Origin: Verrucomicrobiota bacterium
GTDB taxonomy: Bacteria; Chlamydiota; Chlamydiia; Chlamydiales; Rhabdochlamydiaceae
Direction: 5' to 3'
Assembly (NCBI GenBank): GCA_018239665.1
Contig: JAFEGV010000013.1
Location: 1 to 44,495 of the forward strand
DNA: 44,495 nt
Each line of letters opens with the position of its first letter. The stretch's first letter is position 1. The notes under the pieces were generated by a model that saw only the letters and a list, made by a program, of their open reading frames with translations, was not told the DNA's origin and ran no database searches. Position numbers and translations under genes: made by a program. Shown piece by piece: positions 33,801 through 42,344 of the stretch.

Positions 33801-33929
33801 ATCGACGTCGGGCATGTCGCTGACGGGAAGGGCTTGGTAGCTCAAAACGCCGAAAAATGCGAGCGCGAGCATCACAAGGGTCGTCATGACGGGGCGGTTG
33901 ATGAAAGGACCTGAAATATTCATGTTCAC
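30810..33929 (-). CDS. RND-family inner-membrane efflux transporter (AcrB/MexB/MdtB-like)
   Basis: 1039 residues, standard for hydrophobe/amphiphile efflux RND pumps. A cytoplasmic start leads into TM1 (NRPVMTTLVMLALAFFGVLS). The periplasmic loop opens with SVDYPGADPQTI. The TM4 proton-relay pair D406/D407 lies in IGFLVDDAIVVLEN, with the matching TM10 lysine in MLLGIVLKNGIIM. The internal duplication of the family is evident. It works as a proton-driven antiporter trimer with the adaptor and outer-membrane channel encoded just upstream. Its start is three bases after the adaptor's stop, so the genes form one operon and it is the last gene. Substrate class cannot be told from sequence; drugs, detergents or bile-like amphiphiles are typical. 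No regulator gene is next to it. Confidence 0.95.
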   Translation of the reverse strand: MNMNISGPFINRPVMTTLVMLALAFFGVLSYQALPVSDMPDVDYPTIEVSVDYPGADPQTIANNVVVPLERQFTSIQGIQTISSTSYTGSASIVLQFVLDRSVDLAAPDVQSAINAASAQLPQDLPYAPTYSKVNPTSTPILIFVITSPDLSLGDLYNYGDVVLGQRLSILEGVSQVQTYGSPYAVRLRVDPQKMLARGIGINDVGTAIKTANVYLPTGTLYGFSREFTVDIQGQLYSADVYDPIIIKNDNGSITRFRDIGKAIDSIQNDKMYFSYFEGEQASPMVAIAMRKQPGANTLQVIQEVNNLLPQLQAELPGSVQLIRMYDQSDYIWESVHDVQFTLCVALILVVLVIFFYLGKVRDTIIPVFAIPMSVLATFIIMLKLGFTIDILSLLAITLAIGFLVDDAIVVLENIVRHVEHGESPLQAALNGSKQIGFTILSMTLCLCTVFVPLIFMGGIIGRVLHEFAMTIVISVAISGIVSLTLTPLLCSRFIPVHVEGRKKNFVERFSEAFNQKILDIYGPTLEWSLNHKKTILGVGALSLAASLLLLAKLPKDFLPPDDLGLVEAYVQTVDGTSPFILGDYMEQLAKMAVTDPNVTKVAAVGGYPQDNEGILYIHLKPLQDRLPLAGVLKSLRPKMNSIPGVATFLKPLPLINLQVGAVDSKAAYQFTVQSLSSDDLYEYAPKFEAALKKLTTIKDVVSDLDITQPQLNVEILRDRASIYNVTAYDIENAFSLAYAGTNLSPINMPDNQYYAIMETFPKFYSEPAQVKQLWLRSSTNKMVPLSSVTRISESVGPLTVNHINTLPSATISFNLGNAALETALNDVQKTAREVLPPTVFGSVQGAANIFQTSFANLQYLLIITIFIIYVILGILYENFYPPITVMSTLPPAALGGLLSLFLFGETLSLYAFVGLIMLLGIVLKNGIIMIDFANESRIHEGRSIHDAIYHACMVRCRPILMTTFAALMGAVPIALGIGGMTAQSRRPLGIVIVGGLIVSQVLTLYLTPVIYTYVEAFHEKMNKLKKHPKPEETNGGGQ

Positions 33930-33932
33930 TCG

Positions 33933-35054
33933 TTACATTGGAGATTGATATTGGGGTTGCTGAGGCTCCGGCGGCGCTTTCGTAGCGATCTGGACTTTCA
34001 TCCCGCTATAGATATTGAGCTGTCCTTCAACAACAACCTGGTCACCAGGATTGATCCCGGCGTAAATGACAGTCTGTTCGCCGAACCTTTGTCCGATCTG
34101 GACGTTCCTTTTTTCTGCTGTGCTGTCTGATTTAACGACGTAGACGTAATGGCCTGATTGCCCGACCAGGATCGATTGGGTTGGAACGACAAGGGCCTGA
34201 TGCAGTTCATCGAGGATCACGCGCACGTCGACATAATGTCCAGGCCATAGGAGCTTCTCTTCGTTGGCAAAGGTCCCTTCCATCAGGATCGCTCCCGTGT
34301 TCTCATTGACCTGGTTGTCGATCAGGGTCAATTCTCCTTCAAATGATTTGGTATGGGAAGGTTCCGTGAACACTTGCAGTTTGAGGTTTTTGGACTTTTG
34401 CTTCATTTGGATCGTGGTGAGGTCGGTCTCCGGAACGTAGAAATCGACATAAATTGGCTGGATCTGGTTCAAGGTCACTAAATTTGTTCCTGAATTTGCG
34501 TTGACATAGTTGCCCGGTTTGACTTGGAGCTGTCCTGTCACGCAGTTCATCGGAGCGCGGATGAAGCAGTAGCCGAGATTGATCTTAGCCGTTTCAATAG
34601 CAGCTTGGTTCTGTTTGATCGTTGCTTCATCAGCGAGCACATTGGTGACGTACTGGTCGTAGTCGAGCTGCGAAATGAAGTTTTCCTTGACGAGCGAAGC
34701 GTACCGTTTGGTCGTATCGCGCGCATACTCCAAATTTGCATACGTTTGGGCCAAAACGCCTTCCGCTTGCGCCAGCTGCGCTTCATAGATCCTCGGGTCG
34801 ATCACTAGAAGCAGATCTCCTTCTTTGACTTCTTGTCCTTGGACAAAGAATTGGCTGGTCAAGGTCCCTGAAACCTGGGCCATCACATCAACGCTGATGT
34901 AGGGTGTGACATGTCCTGTGTAATCGAGATAGAGGGGCACATTGCATTGGCTGGGAGTTGTTACGGTCACTTGATGCGGAGGAGGTGGAGGAGGAGGAGC
35001 TTTTTCACATCCTGCAAAAGTTAACAGTGTTGCAAGCATTACATACTTTTTCAT
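33933..35054 (-). CDS. RND periplasmic adaptor (membrane fusion protein), lipoprotein
   Basis: 373 residues. The N-terminus MKKYVMLATLLTFAGC is a lipoprotein signal with lipidated Cys16, followed by EKA and eight consecutive prolines. The rest follows the HlyD/AcrA plan: barrel-sandwich half (VDVMAQVSGTLTSQFFVQGQ), helical hairpin (AEGVLAQTYANLEYARDTTK), second lipoyl half (FIRAPMNCVTGQLQVKPGNY), then beta-barrel and membrane-proximal domains. It bridges the RND pump and the outer-membrane channel. Its ATG overlaps the TolC-like gene's stop by four bases (ATGA). The long proline run is unusual and may act as a rigid spacer from the inner membrane. Assignment is secure from motifs and context. 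Confidence 0.93.
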   Translation of the reverse strand: MKKYVMLATLLTFAGCEKAPPPPPPPHQVTVTTPSQCNVPLYLDYTGHVTPYISVDVMAQVSGTLTSQFFVQGQEVKEGDLLLVIDPRIYEAQLAQAEGVLAQTYANLEYARDTTKRYASLVKENFISQLDYDQYVTNVLADEATIKQNQAAIETAKINLGYCFIRAPMNCVTGQLQVKPGNYVNANSGTNLVTLNQIQPIYVDFYVPETDLTTIQMKQKSKNLKLQVFTEPSHTKSFEGELTLIDNQVNENTGAILMEGTFANEEKLLWPGHYVDVRVILDELHQALVVPTQSILVGQSGHYVYVVKSDSTAEKRNVQIGQRFGEQTVIYAGINPGDQVVVEGQLNIYSGMKVQIATKAPPEPQQPQYQSPM

Positions 35055-36568
35055 CGTGTTTCCTCAAGCGTGACAGATGTTGGAAGATAGGTGGGGGACA
35101 CCATCCCTGTTGAATAGGCCAGATTGGCAAGCGACGTGAACCATTGCTGGATCGCATTGGCCTCAGTCGCCCGCGCATCGGCAAGCGAGCTTTGCGCCGA
35201 GACAACGTCGAGGATGGTATTGGTCCCTTCCTTATATTTAGCAAGCGCTACCGTGTATTGCTCTTCAGAGGCAGCTAAAAAGGCTATCGCAAATTTAAGT
35301 GTGTCATAGGCGACTTTGACGCTGGAATAATAGGTGGTGATCTGTTGGATAATGTCGATCTGAGAATTTTTCATCTGCTCTTCGGCAGTCTTTTTGTTCG
35401 CTTTTGCGATCTTGATCGCGTTGCGGTAGTAATACCCTGAGAAAATCGGCATGCTGACTGCAATGGTGCTTTGGAAATTGTATCGGTCGTGGAGTCCGCC
35501 GTTGAAGTAGCTTTTTCCAAGCTCGAAGTTATAGTTCACCTGGGGCAAGAACTGTCTTTGAGCGGCTTTCAGCTGCTGTTCGTAAGAATGCAGATTTGCT
35601 TCCGCGGCAAGGAGGTCCGGTCTGTTCTGCAGTCCAAGGGTGATCATCTCCTCAAGCGGAGGCAGGAGGTCCGTATTGGGAAGATCGGTCGGCAGTCCGA
35701 GGGTGTCCAATTCCATATTTGCGGGAAGGCCCATGCTGGCCAAAAGCTGGGCATAAGCGGCCTGCACATTTTGTTGCTGCGCGCAGAGAGTTGTTTGGTT
35801 TTGCAGAAGCTGCGTTTGCGACTGCAAAAAATCTGTGATGTCCTTTACACCCGCCCTTAATCCTGCTTCAGCCACTTCCAGAGTTGTCTGCGCTGTTTCG
35901 ACGTTTGCCTGGTCAGCGACATACAGCTGCTTTTGATACATGTAGTTATAAAAGTCGTTCATGATCGTCTGGATCAGTACTTGGATCGCATTGTTGTGGG
36001 TCCAGTCTGCATTGTAGAGGGCTTGACGATAGGATTCTGTTGTTGCTCTGAGAGTTCCAAAATCGAAGACGAGGTAAGAGATCTGGAGCTGCGGCCCGTA
36101 AACCGAGTAATAGACGTCTGTGACGGTTAGAGGCGCTCCACCCGCTGCAGCCCCTGCTCCGCTAGTCACACTTGTGACAAACGTGGGCTGGCGGGCCCTT
36201 AGAAAGCTGTACTCGCCTGTGAACTGGGGGAAAAACTGGCTTTGCGATTGGCCCCATTGCGCAGCAGCTGCGCGGGCCTGCGCCCATGTGATCTTTGTCT
36301 GAACGTTGTTCCTGAGGGCTATATCGACGATCTCCGCTAAGCTAAACGGTTCATCTTGGGTAGGAAGATCGGGAGGCGCGTCATTGAGAGGCATCGCCTT
36401 GACATAAGAAGGAGGATTCCAAGTGTTGTCAGGGCTGCGGGGAGCATAGCTGTAGGGATCGATGATCGATTTTGACGTGTAGCAGCCGCTGCAGATCAAA
36501 AGGACGGAAAGTGATAAGGGCATGGCAAATCGCGTCAGCTTGGAAGCCTGCGACTTGACTTGGATCAT
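35051..36568 (-). CDS. TolC/OprM-like outer-membrane efflux protein
   Basis: About 505 residues from the ATG at 36568, preferred because MIQVKSQASKLTRFAMPLSL continuing to LLICSGC forms a lipoprotein-like signal and a GAAGG site precedes it. An in-frame ATG at 36598 would add ten acidic residues. Two outer-membrane efflux repeats are visible: EPFSLAEIVDIALRNNVQTK starting the first, and PPLEEMITLGLQNRPDLLAA starting the second. Long helical hairpins such as NVETAQTTLEVAEAGLRAGV form the periplasmic tunnel. It is the exit duct for the adaptor/RND pump that follows in the same operon. Lipidation, if real, points to the OprM/CusC group rather than TolC itself. The divergent spacer to 36822 should hold the operon promoter. 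Confidence 0.92.
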   Translation of the reverse strand: MIQVKSQASKLTRFAMPLSLSVLLICSGCYTSKSIIDPYSYAPRSPDNTWNPPSYVKAMPLNDAPPDLPTQDEPFSLAEIVDIALRNNVQTKITWAQARAAAAQWGQSQSQFFPQFTGEYSFLRARQPTFVTSVTSGAGAAAGGAPLTVTDVYYSVYGPQLQISYLVFDFGTLRATTESYRQALYNADWTHNNAIQVLIQTIMNDFYNYMYQKQLYVADQANVETAQTTLEVAEAGLRAGVKDITDFLQSQTQLLQNQTTLCAQQQNVQAAYAQLLASMGLPANMELDTLGLPTDLPNTDLLPPLEEMITLGLQNRPDLLAAEANLHSYEQQLKAAQRQFLPQVNYNFELGKSYFNGGLHDRYNFQSTIAVSMPIFSGYYYRNAIKIAKANKKTAEEQMKNSQIDIIQQITTYYSSVKVAYDTLKFAIAFLAASEEQYTVALAKYKEGTNTILDVVSAQSSLADARATEANAIQQWFTSLANLAYSTGMVSPTYLPTSVTLEETR

Positions 36569-36821
36569 TTCACCTTCATCAGGGCAACTATTAGACATGA
36601 AATACCGCAGCCTAAAGGTAAATTATTTTTTTACGCTTAAGGCGCAGTATACGAACTTTGCTTTTTAGGTCAAAAGTTATAGCTAATTAAATACAAAAAT
36701 CGAGTTTTAGTAAGAGAGAAGTCTTATTTTTTTGGTTAAAAATATAATAAAGTGTTGCCGAGTTGATTCGTTTTGGATAGAAGGAAGGTTTGGACTTTTG
36801 ATTAGGCAAGGCGGAGGGGCA

Positions 36822-37094
36822 ATGAGTTCAATCAAACTAAAAATGTTAGGCAAGATCGGAAAAATCATGTTTCTTACCGCCGGAAAAAAATTGATGAGGA
36901 TATTAGACAAGACAGCAATGGTCTTGCTTTTGCTTGCCGGTTTGAACTGGGGATTGGTCGGGATTGCAGATTTTGATCTGATCTCATGGATGTTTGGTTC
37001 AATGAGCGCCATGCAACATATTTTCTACGTCGCATTCGGATTGTCAGCCATTTGGGCGATAGTCCGTTTATGCATCCGGAGGATTTACAAATAG
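36822..37094 (+). CDS. DUF378 small membrane protein
   Basis: 90 residues from the ATG at 36822, chosen because GGCGGAGGGG lies just upstream; the frame is open further but without a ribosome site. A basic N-terminus (IKLKMLGKIGKI) is followed by two membrane segments. The first holds the DUF378 signature LLLLAGLNWGLVGIADFDLI (37-56). The second, HIFYVAFGLSAIWAIVRLCI, ends in basic RRIYK. DUF378 proteins are widespread with unknown function. Chlamydiae have a small membrane gene near gatCAB, and here gatCAB lies 2 kb away, so it may be that gene (tentative). A small hairpin and a palindromic element follow its stop. Confidence 0.8.
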   Translation: MSSIKLKMLGKIGKIMFLTAGKKLMRILDKTAMVLLLLAGLNWGLVGIADFDLISWMFGSMSAMQHIFYVAFGLSAIWAIVRLCIRRIYK

Positions 37095-37133
37095 AAATTA
37101 GGCGGAATTTGCGCCTGTATTTTTCAATAGCTT

Positions 37134-37311
37134 CTAAGAAGCTGTACTAAAACCATGCTATCGGTGTTTGGATCCTTTTCGCGATCATTCGCATCAGTCT
37201 CCTCACTCATGTTGGTAAACATGAGCTCGTCGCCTGAATAGCATGCTATGCAAATGCTCATCGAAGAAGCTCTCAAACCCCTATAAGCGAGGTTTTAGTA
37301 CAGCTTCTAAG
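37134..37311. repeat. 178-bp palindromic element
   Basis: Inverted ends: CTAAGAAGCTGTACTAAAACC (37134-37154, first 20 bases CTAAGAAGCTGTACTAAAAC) against 37291-37311, one mismatch. The arms stay partly complementary to an apical hairpin CTCATGTT-GGTA-AACATGAG (37206-37225) flanked by CCTCA-like bases on the left and CTCGTC on the right. That context matches the apex of 17448-17623 read on the minus strand. It lies in the 320-base gap between convergent genes. Confidence 0.8.
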
Positions 37312-37368
37312 AGAACGCCTTTTGCAGCTTCTTCGCATATTCTCGATTTAGATACTGAGGAGAAGAAA

Positions 37369-37395
37369 AAGAGCGCTACAGGTTATAGCGCTCTT
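37369..37395 (-). terminator. Rho-independent terminator of the PP2C gene
   Basis: A perfect 10-bp stem (AAGAGCGCTA and its complement) with a seven-base loop. On the minus strand the stem is followed by TTTCTTCTCC, a U-rich tail. It is 19 bases beyond the PP2C stop. Confidence 0.85.
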
Positions 37396-37413
37396 AGTGT
37401 GAATTGGAAGAAA

Positions 37414-38748
37414 TTAACTGAAAAACAAGCTGGCCTTGTGCTTCATTTTTCCGAAGGTGGAGGGCTTCGATGCGCTCTTGACTTTAGCCATCGTAATTCC
37501 CATATCGTCCCAAGTCGCATCATGGCGGGGATCCCATTGCGTGCGCCCAATTCCTTCTTGTCCTAGACCTGTTTCTTTTTCATCGCAAAGCTTAAAGCCG
37601 GCCTGCGGATCCATAAAAACCTTTCCGGATTCTCGCTCTCCGTTTGCATTGGTCAACATCCTATCTATGCATGAGTCCAATACATCATTTGCTTGCGGCG
37701 AACCTTGTAAATCTTCTGAACTCAATAAGTCTTTAGGATAGACAAAATCAAAAATCCCGTCAGAGGCGAGGATTAAAGCATCGCCATCTTTAACCTCAAC
37801 GATGTTCACAGTAGACTTTCCTAGATTATTTGTGGCGTTGCCATTATTTTTATTTGTTTCGAAAATGAGTTCGTTCTGCTTGTTGAAAATAAAACCTCTA
37901 GCATCGCCATTTTGAAAGGTGATCGCATATTGTTTTCCTTTAATAGTGGCAATAAATCCAATGATGAGAGTCCCGTCCGCGCCAACAGGATCTAGCAGAT
38001 CGTTTTTAAACTGTAGCATTGCTTGCATAATAGGCTCGCGAACATCTCCATTGATAACGATGTCTTGAAGATTTTTTTCAAGCTGGGCAATGGCCCCTCG
38101 ATTTGACCCATCGGGTCTTGGAATGGGTTTTTCTAATCTTGCCCGCCGTTCGGCCATGCCATGGCCGCTTCCATCGAACACGTAGGATATCCCATTGTCA
38201 AAAGTACGGGCGAAGTCCAGGATCCCATTAGGTGATTTTACCGTACCTGCGGCATCTTCATAACGAGTACGGGATTCGCCTACGGAGAACGAGGTGTCCA
38301 TTTTGCATGCTGGAGGAAGAACTTCAATTTGATTAATAGATCCAAGTTCGTGATTTTTTAGTATAACGGTCCTTTCTTCAACTTCGTCTTGATGCGCTTC
38401 GCTTGGGCTAGCAACATCTACAACAGAATCAAGATTCTCAAAGGAATCAATTGATAGGGATGGGCCGAAGACTTTTTCCATATTCATTTTGCAATTTGTG
38501 ATTTCTTCAGACGTAAGAGAATCAAAATATCGACCTTTAAGAGCTTCAATTTGTTTAGCAGTAGAGTTTGGGCCTTGGCCAAACATCGCTTTTACAAGTC
38601 CAGCTTTGCTGGCGCGCTGTTTTTCTTCAGAAGCGTCAAAAGAGAGTAAAGTGTATTTAGACGTGTTGGGATTGCACCAAACTTCTCTAAACTTGAGAAA
38701 CTCGTCAGTTCCATTATATTTGATTTCTCGAAATGCACCTGCTGCCAT
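37414..38748 (-). CDS. PP2C-type (PPM) Ser/Thr protein phosphatase with N-terminal extension
   Basis: 444 residues. All core PPM motifs are present in order: GESRTRYEDAAG (157-168), YVFDGSGHGMAE (189-200, metal-binding D192), GDARGFIFN (281-289), LILASDGIFD (325-334, D330) and the C-terminal DDMGITMAKV (414-423). PPM enzymes remove phosphate from Ser/Thr with two Mn/Mg ions. The first 145 residues are not phosphatase-like and there is no Sec signal. The end is Lys/Ser-rich. Together with the AT-rich upstream spacer this could be a secreted phosphatase acting on host proteins, but a housekeeping partner of bacterial Ser/Thr kinases is equally possible. The ATG is preceded by GGAG at five bases. 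It is transcribed alone. Confidence 0.85.
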   Translation of the reverse strand: MAAGAFREIKYNGTDEFLKFREVWCNPNTSKYTLLSFDASEEKQRASKAGLVKAMFGQGPNSTAKQIEALKGRYFDSLTSEEITNCKMNMEKVFGPSLSIDSFENLDSVVDVASPSEAHQDEVEERTVILKNHELGSINQIEVLPPACKMDTSFSVGESRTRYEDAAGTVKSPNGILDFARTFDNGISYVFDGSGHGMAERRARLEKPIPRPDGSNRGAIAQLEKNLQDIVINGDVREPIMQAMLQFKNDLLDPVGADGTLIIGFIATIKGKQYAITFQNGDARGFIFNKQNELIFETNKNNGNATNNLGKSTVNIVEVKDGDALILASDGIFDFVYPKDLLSSEDLQGSPQANDVLDSCIDRMLTNANGERESGKVFMDPQAGFKLCDEKETGLGQEGIGRTQWDPRHDATWDDMGITMAKVKSASKPSTFGKMKHKASLFFS

Positions 38749-38959
38749 AAAAACTCCATGGTTTTATTATTGGTTTATTAATTTTTTACGTAATTGGTTT
38801 TTTTACGGCTTTATTTTACAAATTATTTGTTAATATAATGTAAATTTTTGAATTTATTTAAAAAATAATTTACGTTCGGCTAGTCATAATTTGTGGACTA
38901 GCATTTGGCGCGTGCAAGTGATTAATTTTTAGAGCTTTATGAATTCAACAGGAAAACCG

Positions 38960-38993
38960 AATTTGGGAGAGAGGCGAAGCCCCTTCCCAAATT
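38960..38993 (-). terminator. Probable terminator of the gatCAB operon
   Basis: AATTTGGGA pairs with TCCCAAATT as the outer stem, with an inner GGC-GAA-GCC top and small mismatches. It lies 26 bases beyond the gatB stop on the minus strand, followed by CGGTTTTCC. The rest of the 270-base gap (38749-38959) is AT-rich upstream sequence of the PP2C gene with no other feature seen. Confidence 0.65.
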
Positions 38994-39019
38994 GACAATC
39001 CATTCTTTGGAGCGGGATG

Positions 39020-40483
39020 TTACTGAAGCTTTTTATTGAGCAGGTCGTTGACCACGGTCGGCGATGCTTTGCCTTTGCACAGCTTCATCACTTGTCCAAC
39101 AAGAAAGGCGAAGGCCTTGGCCTTACCGGCTTTGAAATCAGCGACCGACTGGGCGTTTTCAGCAAGGACCTGGTCGACGAGGGGCTCGATCGCAGCGGTG
39201 TCGTGGACAGGCTGGTAGTCGGGGTTTTCCTGGACGATCTTCTCAGGGTCTTTGCCGGGAGAGGCGACCATGTCGTCGGCGACGCTTTTGGCGATCTTGC
39301 CGGTGATCGTCCCTTTTTCGATCATGTTGAGGAGCTTTCCTAGATGCCCGGGAGTGATCCCTGAATCGAGGAGCGATTTTCCCGATTCTTTATAGCGGCC
39401 GGCAAATTCAACGGTGATCCAGTTGCAGACACTTTTCGGATGGGGGGCGATCTTAAGCACCTCTTCGAAATAGTCGGCAAGCCGTTTTTCATTAATAAGG
39501 ATGGCGGCAGCGCCTTTGGGCAGCTGGTACTCGGCCATATACCGTTTCATCCGTTGGTGGGGAAGTTCCGGCAAGGAGGCCCGGATCGTTTTGATATAGC
39601 TTTCCGTCAATACGATCGGAGGAAGGTCGGGCTCCGGGAAGTAGCGGTAGTCATCGGCTTCCTCTTTGAGGCGCATCATGATCACTTCCTTCTTATCGGG
39701 ATCGAAGCGGTAGGTCCCTTTCTCGATCACTTTGGAGGGATCTTCATGCGGTTTCAGCGAGTACTCGCGGATCTGTCTTCGGATCTCCGACTCGATGGCG
39801 ATCTCCATATAATGAAAGGAGTTCATGTTCTTGATCTCGATCTTATTGCGGAGCTTCTTTTCTCCCTTTTTGCGGACGGAGACGTTGCAATCGAAGCGAA
39901 GGGACCCTTCTTCCATGTTGCAGTCGGAGGCGTCGAGGTATTCCATGATCGCTTTGACGGCCATGGCATAAGCGACGGCCTCTTTAGGAGAATGGATGCA
40001 TGCCTCGGAGACGATCTCGATTAGGGGGACGCCGGCGCGGTTATAATCGACGCCTGCAAAAGAGCTGAAGTGCTTGAGCATTCCTGCGTCATCTTCAAGA
40101 TGGGCGCGGTTGATCGAAAAATGTTTCGTCTCTTCTCCGACATCGGCCGTGATCGTGCCGCCGACGACGATCGGCTGCTCAAACTGGGTGATCTGGAAAT
40201 TGCGGGGGCTGTCGGGATAGAAGTAGGACTTCCTATCGAACTTGCTAAAGAGGGGCACTTGGGCGTGCACCGCGCAGCCGAACTGGACGGCCTTGCGCAC
40301 AGCTTCCTTGTTCAGGACGGGCAATGTGCCGGGCTGTCCGGTGCAGACATCGGTGATGTTTGTATTCGGCTCATCGCCAAACCGGTTCGGCGCAGAGCTG
40401 AACAGTTTTGATTTTGTATTGAGCTGGACGTGGATCTCTAAGCCGATGACAGGTTCCCAATCGGCATATGGAATGTCGGTCAT
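39020..40483 (-). CDS. gatB: Asp/Glu-tRNA(Asn/Gln) amidotransferase subunit B
   Basis: 487 residues, full GatB length. It starts with the conserved [20 protein letters not shown], has the central cradle motifs ([29 protein letters not shown]) and the C-terminal helical and YqeY-like tail ([20 protein letters not shown]) that binds the tRNA. GatB holds the kinase site that activates Glu- or Asp-tRNA before amidation with ammonia from GatA. Chlamydiae need this route for Gln-tRNA and Asn-tRNA. Its start overlaps the gatA stop by four bases. A hairpin after the stop ends the operon. Confidence 0.97.
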   Translation of the reverse strand: MTDIPYADWEPVIGLEIHVQLNTKSKLFSSAPNRFGDEPNTNITDVCTGQPGTLPVLNKEAVRKAVQFGCAVHAQVPLFSKFDRKSYFYPDSPRNFQITQFEQPIVVGGTITADVGEETKHFSINRAHLEDDAGMLKHFSSFAGVDYNRAGVPLIEIVSEACIHSPKEAVAYAMAVKAIMEYLDASDCNMEEGSLRFDCNVSVRKKGEKKLRNKIEIKNMNSFHYMEIAIESEIRRQIREYSLKPHEDPSKVIEKGTYRFDPDKKEVIMMRLKEEADDYRYFPEPDLPPIVLTESYIKTIRASLPELPHQRMKRYMAEYQLPKGAAAILINEKRLADYFEEVLKIAPHPKSVCNWITVEFAGRYKESGKSLLDSGITPGHLGKLLNMIEKGTITGKIAKSVADDMVASPGKDPEKIVQENPDYQPVHDTAAIEPLVDQVLAENAQSVADFKAGKAKAFAFLVGQVMKLCKGKASPTVVNDLLNKKLQ

Positions 40484-41949
40484 GATTTCACCTCATCGTC
40501 AAAGAGCGGGGGAATGGATTGATGGTAAGTCGTCGCTTGTTCAAAAGCGTGAGCAAAGGCCAGCACTTGGGCGTCATGCATCTGAGGCCCTAGCAATTGG
40601 AAACCATAGGGTCGGTGCTCATGATCGAAGCCCGATGGGATCGATATGGAAGGGATCCCTGCGAGGTTTGCCGCAATCGTGTAGATGTCCTGCAGGTACA
40701 TTTGCAAGGGGTCTTGGATCTCTCCAAGTTTGAATGTCGTGAAAGGAGAGCAGGGCATCGCGATGACATCGCATATTGCAAATGCTTTTTTGCACTGCTC
40801 GATCATCAATGTTCTGACCTTTTGCGCTTTCTTGTAGAAGGCGTCTTGGTATCCGGAGGACAGCACATAGGTCCCGAGCAGGATCCGTTTTTTAACCTCG
40901 GGCCCGAACCCTTCTTGCTTGGAGAAATCGTAGACTTCCTCGAGGTTCATCGCGCGCGCTGAGCGTTTTCCGTAGCGGATCCCGTCGAATCGTGCCAAGT
41001 TGGTCGAAGCTTCCGCTGTCGCCAGGATGTAGTAGACGGCGACCGAGTACTTGAGAATGTCGAGGTTGACGTCGACGATCGTTGCTCCTAGCTGTTTGTA
41101 GACTTCAAGGGCGTTAAAGAAGTTTTTCTTGGCGCCGTCTTCCAGCTGCTGAAGAAAGCTCATTGGAACGCCGATTTTAGCGCCGCGCATCTCTTTCTTG
41201 AGTTTTTCCAGGTAAGGTTCTTGAGGGAGGTCCATGCTGGTCGAGTCGTGGGAGCAGTGCTTGCCGAGTACTTCCATCGCCATAGCCGCGTCGGCCACTG
41301 TCGTCGTCATCGGGCCGATCTGGTCGAGCGAAGAGGCGAAAGCGACAAGTCCGTAGCGGGAGACTCTGCCGTAGGTGGGCTTGAAGCCGACAATTCCGCA
41401 GAAGGAGGCCGGTTGGCGGATCGATCCGCCTGTATCGCTGCCAAGAGCTATCGGGCAAAGCCTAGCTGCAACGGCTGCGGCAGAACCGCCCGACGAGCCG
41501 CCTGGAGTGCAGGCTAAGTCCCATGGATTTTTTGTCTTTTGGAAAGCGGAATTTTCTGTCGAGGATCCCATGGCAAATTCATCGAGGTTGGTCTTGCCGA
41601 CGATCAGCGCGTCTTCTTCTTCCATTAAGCGGGTCACCGTCGCATCGAAGACGGCGCGATAATTGGAGAGGAACTTCGAAGCGCACGTGGTCATCTCGCC
41701 GTTGATGTGGATGTTGTCCTTAATGGCGATGGGGACGCCTGCAAGTTTGCCAAGAGGTTGGTTTTTTTGCCGTTTTTGATCGAGTTTGTCCGCCTGCGCC
41801 AGCATCCTGTCCGAGAGGACTGTAAGAAAAGCTTGGGTTTGAGGATCGTGCTTCTGGATTCGATTTAATGTCGCTTCAGCGATCGACCTGGCGGAAAGAT
41901 CGCCTTTGAGGAAACGTTCGCGGATGGCAAGGGCAGATAAGCGGTACAT
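40480..41949 (-). CDS. gatA: Asp/Glu-tRNA(Asn/Gln) amidotransferase subunit A (amidase)
   Basis: 489 residues. The amidase-signature Ser-cisSer-Lys triad is complete: K77 (PIAIKDNIH), S152 in [15 protein letters not shown] and S176 in [10 protein letters not shown]. The [20 protein letters not shown] and [11 protein letters not shown] blocks are typical GatA. It hydrolyses glutamine and passes ammonia to GatB. It starts 22 bases after gatC and overlaps gatB by four bases, so the three subunits are translated together. Confidence 0.97.
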   Translation of the reverse strand: MYRLSALAIRERFLKGDLSARSIAEATLNRIQKHDPQTQAFLTVLSDRMLAQADKLDQKRQKNQPLGKLAGVPIAIKDNIHINGEMTTCASKFLSNYRAVFDATVTRLMEEEDALIVGKTNLDEFAMGSSTENSAFQKTKNPWDLACTPGGSSGGSAAAVAARLCPIALGSDTGGSIRQPASFCGIVGFKPTYGRVSRYGLVAFASSLDQIGPMTTTVADAAMAMEVLGKHCSHDSTSMDLPQEPYLEKLKKEMRGAKIGVPMSFLQQLEDGAKKNFFNALEVYKQLGATIVDVNLDILKYSVAVYYILATAEASTNLARFDGIRYGKRSARAMNLEEVYDFSKQEGFGPEVKKRILLGTYVLSSGYQDAFYKKAQKVRTLMIEQCKKAFAICDVIAMPCSPFTTFKLGEIQDPLQMYLQDIYTIAANLAGIPSISIPSGFDHEHRPYGFQLLGPQMHDAQVLAFAHAFEQATTYHQSIPPLFDDEVKS

Positions 41950-41971
41950 GGATAAAGATTACCTCTGCTGA

Positions 41972-42277
41972 TTAATTATTGGAAAATTTAATGACGGGAG
42001 GAACGCGGACCATGCCTCCGACATGAGCTGGGGCGTTAGCAAGAAACGTTTCACGCGGAAGGAGATCTCCGACGATATCCTCGCGCATCACATTGGTCAG
42101 GGTCTCTAAAACGCGAAGGCATGGCTCGACCCCGTCTGTCGGAACTTCGTCCAGCTGTTCAATGTACTCGAGGACTTTGGAAATTTGATTATATAAAGCT
42201 TTTTTTTCATCTTCTGTGCAAGCGATCCGGCACAGTTTGGTCAGCTTGTTCAGTTCATTTTCATCGAATTCAGCCAT
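41972..42277 (-). CDS. gatC: Asp/Glu-tRNA(Asn/Gln) amidotransferase subunit C
   Basis: 101 residues, the usual GatC size. The conserved features are the N-terminal helix pair (LNKLTKLCRIACTEDEKKAL, then ISKVLEYIEQLDEVPTDGVEP) and the C-terminal belt ending FLANAPAHVGGMVRVPPVI. GatC wraps around GatA and GatB to stabilise the complex. The ribosome site AGGTAG precedes the ATG. It opens the gatCAB operon and diverges from the BPL_N-like gene across a 67-base spacer that must contain both promoters. Confidence 0.95.
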   Translation of the reverse strand: MAEFDENELNKLTKLCRIACTEDEKKALYNQISKVLEYIEQLDEVPTDGVEPCLRVLETLTNVMREDIVGDLLPRETFLANAPAHVGGMVRVPPVIKFSNN

Positions 42278-42344
42278 ACATACTACCTAAAATAGGTGAA
42301 ACCGATTATCATAATCCCTCTAAACTTCAGGTGTAAAGGGAAAT

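Noticed and set aside
37243..37566. 107-residue plus-strand frame after the DUF378 gene
   Set aside because: Crosses the palindromic element and the PP2C terminator and runs antisense into the PP2C gene.
42313..42328. CCCTCTAAACTTC near gatC resembling the element end at 42515-42527 (CCCTCTAAAGTTC)
   Set aside because: Only a 13-base near match with no element body next to it; may be chance or a remnant, too weak to list as a copy.
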